A stretch of DNA of 64,000 nucleotides, from assembly GCA_014728045.1 (NCBI GenBank), contig WJMH01000015.1, forward strand, positions 86,479 to 150,478, given 5' to 3'. This document shows positions 12,501-18,137 of this stretch, in pieces. The stretch comes from Candidatus Omnitrophota bacterium (GTDB taxonomy: Bacteria; Omnitrophota; Gorgyraeia; Tantalellales; Tantalellaceae). Under the pieces are notes generated by a model that searched no databases, was not told the origin of the DNA, and worked only from the letters and a program-made list of their open reading frames with translations. Both the position numbers and the translations under genes were made by a program. Each line of letters starts with the position of its first letter. The first letter of the stretch is position 1.

Positions 12501-14101
12501 GGGTCTATTGCCGGGTTGGTGACCTGCGCGAAAAGCTGCTTGAAGTAGTTGTACAATAGATGCGGCCTGCGTGAAAGAAAAGCGTGCGGGGTATCGTTAC
12601 CCATAGAACCGATCGGTTCCTTGCCTTCCTCGGCCATGGGTTTCATGACCATCCTGAGGTCTTCACGGGTGTACCCGAAAGCCTTCAACTGGGCCAAAAG
12701 GTCCTCCGCGGGCTTACCATGTACACCCGAAGGCGGGAGGTCTTCCAGTTCGACTATATTATCCCTGTTCCATTTCCCGTAAGGGTTCTCTCCGGAAACC
12801 GCTCTTTTTATACTTGCTTCATCCACTATACGGCCTTTTTCCGTGTCGATGAAGAACATCTTTCCGGGTTCCAGCCTGCCCGATAGCTGTATATCCTCAG
12901 GTTCTATGTCAAGCACACCGGCTTCGGAGGCCATCACGACAAACCCGTCCTTGGTTATGATGTAACGAGCGGGCCGAAGACCGTTCCTGTCCAGCACGGC
13001 GCCTATCCTGGTCCCGTCGGTGAAAGCGATGGCCGCCGGACCGTCCCAGGGTTCCATCAGACAGGCGTGGTACTCATAGAAATCCCTGAGCTTTCCGTCC
13101 ATCAACTGATTATTCTCCCAGGCCGCCGGTATGAGCATCATCATGACATGGGGCAGAGACCTGCCCGCCAGGACGAGAAGCTCGAAAACATTGTCGATCG
13201 TTGCCGAATCGCTTTGGCCCTCGACTATGACCGGTTTTATCTTCTCAATATCGTTGCCGAACAGTCCGCTGGAGAGAAGTCGTTCCCTGGCCCGGAACCA
13301 GTTTATGTTGCCCCTGAGGGTGTTTATTTCACCGTTATGGGCAAGGAACCTGAAAGGCTGCGCCAGATCCCACGTCGGGAAAGTGTTCGTACTATACCGC
13401 GAATGCACAAGGACAAGGGAACTTTCGACATTCTCATCCTGAAGGTCCAGGTAGTAATGCCTCAGCTGCGTCGGCATGAGAAGACCCTTGTAGCTTACGG
13501 TCCTTGATGAAAGGTTTGTTATGTAAAAGAAGTCCTTCCCTGATATATCGGATTCTCTTACGGTGTTCTCCGCCAGTTTTCTTATAACGTATAATTTTCG
13601 ATCGAATTCCATCCGGTCCCGAACCGGTTCGGCCTTTTCTATGAACGCCTGCCTTATAACCGGCTGGGACTCGGCGGCCACTTTCCCTATGATCGAGTCA
13701 TCCACCGGAACGTCCCGCCACCCGAGAAAAACTTGCCCCTCCTTCTCAACGGCCTTTTCGACGGCCTCCTCGCAGAATCTTCTCTGGTGCGAATCAACCG
13801 GCAGGAATATGATCCCGGTACCGTATCCTCCCGGGGAAGGCAGGTCGATCCCTTCGCGGGCGGATACTTCCAGATAGAATCTGTGAGGGATCTGTATGAG
13901 CACCCCCGCCCCGTCACCGGTCTTGGGATCGGAGCCGACGGCGCCGCGGTGGGCCATCCTCTCCAGGACCTCCAGGCCCTTAAGCACGTTCTCGCGAGAC
14001 TTTCTGCCTTTTATGTCACATACGAACCCGACGCCGCAACTATCGTGTTCGAAGCGCGGATCATAAAGTCCCTGTTTTATGCGAGGCCTTGAGCGTTTCA
14101 T
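9572..14101 (-). CDS. gltB: glutamate synthase large subunit
   Basis: Alpha subunit of glutamate synthase, which converts 2-oxoglutarate and glutamine to two glutamates. At 1509 residues it has the full domain order. The class II amidotransferase domain begins at Cys22 in HDSCGVGFVCDIKG; the roughly 21 residues ahead of it may be removed to expose the nucleophile. A central domain, the FMN-binding synthase barrel (SGGDGGTGASPRSS) and the C-terminal beta-helix with repeated glycines follow. The [3Fe-4S] cysteines are visible in SLGCVMLRHCHLNNCSVG. Read with gltD and a Fis-like gene behind a tandem attenuator leader, it forms the GS-GOGAT pathway with the glnA of this window. Confidence 0.97.
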   Translation of the reverse strand: MKRSRPRIKQGLYDPRFEHDSCGVGFVCDIKGRKSRENVLKGLEVLERMAHRGAVGSDPKTGDGAGVLIQIPHRFYLEVSAREGIDLPSPGGYGTGIIFLPVDSHQRRFCEEAVEKAVEKEGQVFLGWRDVPVDDSIIGKVAAESQPVIRQAFIEKAEPVRDRMEFDRKLYVIRKLAENTVRESDISGKDFFYITNLSSRTVSYKGLLMPTQLRHYYLDLQDENVESSLVLVHSRYSTNTFPTWDLAQPFRFLAHNGEINTLRGNINWFRARERLLSSGLFGNDIEKIKPVIVEGQSDSATIDNVFELLVLAGRSLPHVMMMLIPAAWENNQLMDGKLRDFYEYHACLMEPWDGPAAIAFTDGTRIGAVLDRNGLRPARYIITKDGFVVMASEAGVLDIEPEDIQLSGRLEPGKMFFIDTEKGRIVDEASIKRAVSGENPYGKWNRDNIVELEDLPPSGVHGKPAEDLLAQLKAFGYTREDLRMVMKPMAEEGKEPIGSMGNDTPHAFLSRRPHLLYNYFKQLFAQVTNPAIDPIREELVMSITSYVGPEKNILEQTPQHCHKLAVKFPVLTNEELERVRQMNTSSFRSKTVHTYFDAGGREDFIKALERVCFEAEYAIEQGYSFVILSDRGIDRYHAALPALLAASAVHHHLVRRKRRSEVGLIVESAEPREVEHFALLFGYGADCVNPYLAYRTVEHLIEEGHVRLAPEEALANYRKALRKGILKILSKMGISTLRSYRGAQIFEAVGIRDGVVDKYFCGTVTRVGGVGLDEIAGETLARHRSAFPEREPEVPQLATGGVYQWRRDGEFHLWRPESIAALQDSVRKADYDRYKEFSELINDQSKNPTTLRSLLKFKETQPVPLSEVEPVESIIKRFATGAMSFGSISRGAHESIAIAMNRLGGKSNTGEGGEDPVRFTPLPDGSSSRSAIKQVASGRFGVSTNYLVNADEIQIKIAQGAKPGEGGQLPGHKVSAVIAKTRYTTPGVTLISPPPHHDIYSIEDLAQLIFDLKNTNPRARISVKLVSEIGVGTVAAGVAKGHADMILISGGDGGTGASPRSSIMYAGLPWELGLSESHQTLVLNDLRGRVRLQTDGQMRTGRDVAIAALLGAEEFGFCTAILVSLGCVMLRHCHLNNCSVGVATQDELLEKRFTGRAEYVENYMRFVVTELREIMASLGVRTIDEMVGRTELLEINEEVIPDKSKGVDLSRILYKPQVTEDVAVRCVKKQDHQIDRVMDLRIIDMVQKALEKGEKVELDLEIKNFNRTTGAMLSGRICELHGERGLPTDTVYCRFRGTAGQSFAAFLARGITFELEGLANDYVGKGMSGGKLIIYPGRGADYASEENIIMGNTAFYGATSGEAYVRGVAGERFCIRNSGLYAVVEGVGDHGCEYMTGGRVVILGRTGRNFAAGMSGGIAYIYDREGDFRQKCNLSMVCLEELNEDDMGTVYEMLHNHKRYTKSARAQQILDDFTPMMKKFVKVMPLEYKRILESKKIEDSLGLSEVSDG

Positions 14102-14115
14102 ATTCGTTTACCCCA

Positions 14116-14331
14116 TTATATCTTGTATTTTCTAGTATTTATACCGAATTTTTTGATCTTGAACCTGAGGGTATTGCGATTGATCCCGAGTATCTTCGAA
14201 GCGATGGTCTGATTGCCGAAAGATCGCCTTAAAGCTTCCTCTATAAGGTTCCTTTCGGTATCGCCTATCACTTTGTGGTACACATCACCCCGGTTAAAAT
14301 CGATCAATTTTCCTTTTTTTATCTTTTTCAT
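14116..14331 (-). CDS. stand-alone Fis/NtrC-type DNA-binding domain protein
   Basis: A 71-residue protein made almost entirely of the helix-turn-helix seen at the C-terminus of NtrC-type activators and in Fis. The core is ERNLIEEALRRSFGNQTIAS followed by KILGINRNTLRFKIKKFGIN. It has no receiver or AAA+ domain. The ATG at 14331 has a GGAGAGGA site six bases upstream; an in-frame TTG at 14349 is less likely. It is the first gene after the tandem attenuator and just ahead of gltB, so it may act as a nitrogen-linked DNA-binding regulator or nucleoid protein. Targets are unknown. Confidence 0.8.
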   Translation of the reverse strand: MKKIKKGKLIDFNRGDVYHKVIGDTERNLIEEALRRSFGNQTIASKILGINRNTLRFKIKKFGINTRKYKI

Positions 14332-14383
14332 GATCCTCTCCGTGTTCAAAAAACGCTTAAAATATGTGCACCCTCATCCAAAC

Positions 14384-14459
14384 AAAAAAGCCCTTCTTAA
14401 GCCGTACGTAACGTAGCTTAAAAAGGGCTTCCTTGCCACCAATCCCCTGTCTTAGGAGA
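14384..14459 (-). promoter_or_regulatory. gltB-operon leader, second attenuator (ANTAR-target-like)
   Basis: Minus strand hairpin GGC-AAGGAA-GCC (14426-14437) has a six-base loop with A1 and G4. Its 3' side lies within a strong terminator, AAGCCC...GGGCTT followed by six T (14384-14430). The upstream partner hairpin, UCUCC...GGGGA (14443-14459), has a seven-base loop or a wobble-closed AAGACA loop, so it departs from the A1/G4 rule. Second of two attenuators in series before the Fis-like gene and gltB. Confidence 0.65.
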
Positions 14460-14468
14460 GGCATATAT

Positions 14469-14528
14469 AAAAAGCCTCCGGGACCAGGTCCAGGAGGCTT
14501 CACTGCCTTTAATAACTTCTTCGTTATT
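14469..14528 (-). promoter_or_regulatory. gltB-operon leader, first attenuator (ANTAR target form)
   Basis: Minus strand P1 is AATAAC-GAAGAA-GTTATT (14511-14528; six-base loop, G at position 4, G rather than A at position 1). P2 is AGGC-AGTGAA-GCCT (14495-14508; A1 and G4 both present). The linker is two bases. P2's 3' side is part of the terminator AGCCTCC...GGAGGCT plus T run (14469-14499). The expected transcription start, about seven bases after the -10 box, falls inside P1's left arm, leaving at least three stem pairs. First of two attenuators in series. Confidence 0.7.
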
Positions 14529-14531
14529 TTT

Positions 14532-14560
14532 ATTATATTACAACCGTCGGACTTTGTCAA
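14532..14560 (-). promoter_or_regulatory. consensus sigma70 promoter of the Fis-like/gltB/gltD operon
   Basis: Perfect match to the housekeeping consensus on the minus strand: TTGACA (14555-14560), 17-base spacer, TATAAT (14532-14537). Such a strong promoter ahead of two attenuators fits control by termination rather than by initiation. Confidence 0.85.
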
Positions 14561-14598
14561 ACACTTCCAGAGTTCAGGATAGAACTTTCAAGACGTTA

Positions 14599-14940
14599 TC
14601 AACCTATAGCCTCATTGCCTTTCTCGCCGGTCCTGATCCTGATGCATTCCTGAAGATCAAGGACGAATATCTTGCCGTCCCCGATATTCCCTGTCCGGGC
14701 GCCTTCAATGATAGCGTCTATGGTCGGCCGCACGAAGTCCTCGTTAACCGCTATTTCAAGGCGTACCTTCTTAAGCAGGTTGACATCATGAACTACGCCC
14801 CGATAGGTCTCGGTATATCCTTTCTGTTGCCCGCAACCCAATGCGTTAGTGACGGTCATCTTGTAGACCTCGGCGTCATAAAGCGCCTTTTTCACATCGG
14901 GCAGTTTATGTGGCTGTATCATGGCTACTATAAGTTTCAT
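14599..14940 (-). CDS. glnB: PII nitrogen regulatory protein
   Basis: PII trimer that senses 2-oxoglutarate and ATP/ADP and gates AmtB or other partners. It has 113 residues. The T-loop [19 protein letters not shown] is visible, as are the B-loop [14 protein letters not shown] and C-loop [14 protein letters not shown]. Against the E. coli protein, Tyr46 is kept but position 51, the uridylylated tyrosine, is His, and the cyanobacterial Ser49 is Val. Neither known covalent modification site is therefore present. The ATG at 14940 has a GGAGGT site; an in-frame start five codons upstream lacks one. It follows amt by 32 bases, the usual amt-glnK pairing. Confidence 0.93.
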   Translation of the reverse strand: MKLIVAMIQPHKLPDVKKALYDAEVYKMTVTNALGCGQQKGYTETYRGVVHDVNLLKKVRLEIAVNEDFVRPTIDAIIEGARTGNIGDGKIFVLDLQECIRIRTGEKGNEAIG

Positions 14941-14972
14941 TTCGACCTCCTTCATGTATTACTCAAGCTTTT

Positions 14973-16319
14973 TTACTTGGTGGTAAATATCTGGAATCCG
15001 GAATAGGCTTCCATTCCGTGTTCACCGATATCAAGCCCCTTAAGTTCTTCATCCCTTGAGACCCTCAGACCTACGATCGCGTCTATTGCCTTGAAAACGA
15101 CCGTCATAGCGCCTCCCACGAAGAGAACGACCGTAAGAGCCCCCAGGGCCTGCACGCCGAGCTGGGCGAACCCGCCTCCGTGGAAGAGGCCGTCCCTGGC
15201 CAGGCCGAGCGCCTTGTGGCCGAACAGACCCACCGCCAGAGTACCCCAGATGCCGTTCATCATATGCACGGGAACAGCCCCCACGGGATCATCTATACGT
15301 ACCTTATCAAGGAAAAGTGTGCCCAGAACCACTATGACCCCGCCTATCGCTCCTATCAGGATGGATTCAGCGGGTATAACATAGGCACACGGGGCCGTGA
15401 TCGCGACCAGTCCGGCAAGAGCGCCGTTCATGGTCATCGAAAGATCCGGTTTACCGCACAGCTTCCATGCGGTGAACATCGCCACAAGGGCTCCGCTTAC
15501 CGCGGCCAGGTTGGTGTTCATGGCAACCTTGGCCATAAGGCTTCCGTCACCCACGCTGAGCGTGGATCCCGGGTTGAACCCGAACCACGCGAACCAGAGT
15601 ATCAGCGCTCCCAGTGAAGCGAGCGCCATGGAATGTCCTTCGATGGCGTTGGCTGAACCGTCTTTATTGTACTTGCCTATCCTCGGTCCCACTATCATGG
15701 TCCCGACAAGCGCGGCGGTACCGCCGACGGCATGAACGACGGCCGAACCGGCAAAGTCACCAAAACCAAGACCAGAAAGCCAGCCTCCTCCCCAGACCCA
15801 GTGGCCCACGAAAGGATAAACAGCCACGGATATCAGGAACGAATACATCAGGTACGCCTGGAATTTCATCCTTTCGGCTATACCGCCCGCAACGATGGTC
15901 GCGGCTGCACCGCAGAAGACCGCGTGAAAAAGCCACGTGGCCTCCAGAGGCAAGTGGCCCTCATGAGTGGCGTTTATCAGACACCAGCCTTCCAACCCCA
16001 TGAACCCGTTACCGGAGCCGAACATAATAGCGTAACCGAAGATGAAAAACCCCATGGACGCCATACAGAAATCCAGGAAATTGTTCATCAGCACGTTACA
16101 TGTGTTCTTCGTCCTGATAAGCCCGGCTTCAAGCATTCCGAACCCGGCCTGCATGATAAACACCAAAAAGGCCGCTATCAACACCCACAACGTATCGATA
16201 CCCGCGCTGGTAGCGTACGTTGTCACCCCTTCCGCAAATACGCATTTGTTGGAAAGGGCAAATGAAGCGACAGCCAGCACCGCTGCCTTGAAGATCAGTT
16301 TCAATGTTCTCTTGTACAT
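14973..16319 (-). CDS. amt: ammonium transporter, Amt family
   Basis: Inner-membrane ammonium channel of 448 residues. A signal-peptide-like N-terminus ending in SNKCVFAEG is followed by about eleven membrane helices. Family motifs visible are HAVGGTAALVGT, EGHSMALASLGALILWFAWF with GFNPGS, and HMMNGIWGTLAVGLFG with its conserved pore histidine. It is followed by glnB, whose T-loop normally plugs the channel when ammonium is plentiful, and preceded by an outer-membrane barrel gene. The group lies downstream of an attenuator, so expression is probably nitrogen-responsive. Confidence 0.96.
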   Translation of the reverse strand: MYKRTLKLIFKAAVLAVASFALSNKCVFAEGVTTYATSAGIDTLWVLIAAFLVFIMQAGFGMLEAGLIRTKNTCNVLMNNFLDFCMASMGFFIFGYAIMFGSGNGFMGLEGWCLINATHEGHLPLEATWLFHAVFCGAAATIVAGGIAERMKFQAYLMYSFLISVAVYPFVGHWVWGGGWLSGLGFGDFAGSAVVHAVGGTAALVGTMIVGPRIGKYNKDGSANAIEGHSMALASLGALILWFAWFGFNPGSTLSVGDGSLMAKVAMNTNLAAVSGALVAMFTAWKLCGKPDLSMTMNGALAGLVAITAPCAYVIPAESILIGAIGGVIVVLGTLFLDKVRIDDPVGAVPVHMMNGIWGTLAVGLFGHKALGLARDGLFHGGGFAQLGVQALGALTVVLFVGGAMTVVFKAIDAIVGLRVSRDEELKGLDIGEHGMEAYSGFQIFTTK

Positions 16320-16340
16320 TTTGCCCTCCTTTGTTTCAGA

Positions 16341-17189
16341 TCAGTAATCAAAACCTATCGTTATCCCGCCGTAGAACTCGTTCTCGGCGTCATCGTTGTA
16401 CGTATCCCTGTCGAGTATCAGGGAATAAGCGATACTCGGCGTAATAGTGAAATAGTTGAATATGGGGATGGCGACCTCACCCGAAAACACCATGTCGGCC
16501 CACCCCGTCTCATCCGTCCACTGCTCGTCAATGATACCCGTGGTCCACCCTATCGTGGCGGAAAGGCCGTTCTCAGCCAGTTCGAAAGTGTGTCCCAGGC
16601 CGAACTGGAAATATGACCCGTCACCTCCGCCATCGGTGTTACCTTTACCCACGCCCACGTCCCAGTACCAGATGAACGAGGGCTGCAGGAAACAGTCATA
16701 AGAAGCTCCCAGATAAACCTCGTGAGTATCGAAGAATTTGTCATCCCGATCAAGATTAGGGAACGTGTAATATACATAACCTCCTGATACACTTAAGGGA
16801 AGAATAACTTCCGGAAAGTCCATCCCGGAAACCCCGGAAAGCTGTTCCATATTGATCGTGTAGTCCACAGTATAGTCCACCTCGGTGAATTCCTGATACA
16901 AACCGTTATCGTCGGACTTGTCACTGTCAAAAGTGTAGTTCGTCCATATATCGAAGGTAAGTCCCCACTTTGACACGGAAGTATCCATCTGCCACACCGG
17001 ATCGTCCCCCAGATTCCATCCCCTCCATATATATTTGGTCAGGAAAGAATGGGAATGCGATATATCCGGCATCCACTCCGGTTTTTGCGGAAGCCATCCT
17101 TCCTCTGTGTCCATGAGAGCTTCTGCTGTCACCGCCCAAATAACCAGTATGGTCAGGATCAAAACGAAAAACCTTTTTCCTGAAAACAT
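16341..17189 (-). CDS. outer-membrane beta-barrel protein (TorF/CHP02001-like)
   Basis: A 282-residue protein with an N-terminal signal peptide (FFVLILTILVIWAVTAEA) and alternating hydrophobic/aromatic strands through to a C-terminal tyrosine (GGITIGFDY), the usual ending of an outer-membrane barrel. Motifs such as SHSFLTKYIWRGWNLGDDPV and VDYTVDY resemble the TorF/Gcw_chp group of putative porins, several of which accompany ammonium transporters. It sits 22 bases ahead of amt with an AAGGAGGG site. An outer-membrane passage for ammonium or another small nitrogen source is a reasonable guess from position alone. Confidence 0.75.
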   Translation of the reverse strand: MFSGKRFFVLILTILVIWAVTAEALMDTEEGWLPQKPEWMPDISHSHSFLTKYIWRGWNLGDDPVWQMDTSVSKWGLTFDIWTNYTFDSDKSDDNGLYQEFTEVDYTVDYTINMEQLSGVSGMDFPEVILPLSVSGGYVYYTFPNLDRDDKFFDTHEVYLGASYDCFLQPSFIWYWDVGVGKGNTDGGGDGSYFQFGLGHTFELAENGLSATIGWTTGIIDEQWTDETGWADMVFSGEVAIPIFNYFTITPSIAYSLILDRDTYNDDAENEFYGGITIGFDY

Positions 17190-17221
17190 TTTTCCCTCCT
17201 TATAAGTTGTTCGTAAAAATA

Positions 17222-17344
17222 AAAAACCCTTCCAAGCTGTCTTAGCTTAAAAAGGGCTTCTTCGCTCATCTTCCTCATCCCAGAGCAATTTATAAACTTC
17301 CCGGGTTTTTCCTGCGCGACGCTGCCTTGTCCGACTTCCCTGTC
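17222..17344 (-). promoter_or_regulatory. amt-operon leader: terminator with degenerate ANTAR-type hairpins
   Basis: Between the ANTAR gene and the outer-membrane gene the minus strand carries GAC-AGGGAA-GTC (17333-17344), a six-base loop with A1 and G4. About 70 bases later comes a terminator, AGCCCTTTTTAAGCT...AGCTTGGAAGGGTTTTTT (about 17222-17258). Just before the terminator lie CTC-TGGGAT-GAG and GC-GAAGAA-GC (17256-17265); the latter overlaps the terminator's left arm but has only two pairs. The layout resembles the carA and gltB attenuators with weaker hairpins. It would act as an internal attenuator between the regulator and the transporter genes. Confidence 0.5.
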
Positions 17345-17361
17345 CGAACGAAAAGAATTAA

Positions 17362-18066
17362 CTACGCAATTATCTCGTAATTGAGTATTATGGCTTCCGC
17401 TATCTCTTTCATCGAAACGCGTTTATTCATGCTGGACTTCCTTATGAGGCCGAAAGCCTCATCCTCGGAAAGACCCTGCTGTTTCATGAGAATGCCTTTG
17501 GCTTTCTCGACTTTCTTTCTGGTCTCCAGTTCTTCCTGGATCACCTTGGTCTTGACCATCAGTTCAGTGTTCTCTATGGCTACTGCCGCCTGGTTGGCGA
17601 CCACGCTCAGAAGATCAATCTCGCTTTTGGTGAACTTGTGCTCGCTGTCAGTGTATATATTCACCACGCCTATTACCTTGTCCTTGACGAGCATGGGAAC
17701 GCTAAGCATAGAGACAAAACCTTCTTTTTTGGCCAGTGTTTTCTTCTTGTATTTTTCATCCTCCAGTACATCCAGGATGACAACGGGTTTCTTTTCCTTG
17801 GCTACAAGACCCACTATACCTTCGCCGACTCCTATGGACCTCTCCTTAAGATATTCTTCGCTTACGGCCTGTGTGGCCCTTATGCGCAATTCCTGTTTTT
17901 CATCATCCAGAAGCCACAGCGCGCAGGTCTTGGCGCCCATTACGCTCGCTGTTAAGCTCACTATGAGCTTAAGTATGTCCTCAAGATACAAGTCCGAAGT
18001 GATGGCCTTGCTTATCTTGGTCAACGTTGTCAGGAATTCCTGCTCCGAGGTTTTCTTGTTAGGCAT
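17362..18066 (-). CDS. GAF-ANTAR RNA-binding antiterminator
   Basis: A 234-residue regulator. Residues about 8-165 form a GAF sensor domain (VGEGIVGLVAKEKKPVVILD, LSVPMLVKDKVIGVVNIYTD, LLSVVANQAAVAIENTEL). After a short coiled coil, residues about 185-231 form an ANTAR domain (KAKGILMKQQGLSEDEAFGL, then IRKSSMNKRVSMKEIAEAII). ANTAR domains bind paired hexaloop RNA hairpins and block terminators. There is no receiver domain, so the signal is probably a small ligand or partner sensed by GAF. It lies directly between glnA and the porin-amt-glnB genes, whose leaders, like those of carA and gltB, hold the expected RNA targets. It is probably the local nitrogen regulator. Confidence 0.9.
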   Translation of the reverse strand: MPNKKTSEQEFLTTLTKISKAITSDLYLEDILKLIVSLTASVMGAKTCALWLLDDEKQELRIRATQAVSEEYLKERSIGVGEGIVGLVAKEKKPVVILDVLEDEKYKKKTLAKKEGFVSMLSVPMLVKDKVIGVVNIYTDSEHKFTKSEIDLLSVVANQAAVAIENTELMVKTKVIQEELETRKKVEKAKGILMKQQGLSEDEAFGLIRKSSMNKRVSMKEIAEAIILNYEIIA

Positions 18067-18092
18067 ATCTGTTTCTCCGTATTTCTTTTATC

Positions 18093-18126
18093 GCGGCGGA
18101 ACCCCCTTTGCGGTCCGTTCCGCCGC
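18093..18126 (-). promoter_or_regulatory. strong hairpin between glnA and the ANTAR gene
   Basis: Perfect ten-base stem GCGGCGGAAC/GTTCCGCCGC with a 14-base loop, in the 71-base gap between glnA and the ANTAR gene. It lacks a T run, so it is not a standard terminator. It may stabilise the glnA message, mark a processing site, or partly terminate so that the regulator is made in smaller amount than glutamine synthetase. Confidence 0.55.
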
Positions 18127-18137
18127 CCTTAACGATT

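Noticed and set aside
14384-14528. Glutamine riboswitch (glnA or Downstream-peptide motif) as explanation of the nitrogen-gene leaders
   Set aside because: I could not find the conserved core of those riboswitches; the paired hexaloops with A1/G4 and the nearby ANTAR gene explain the leaders better.
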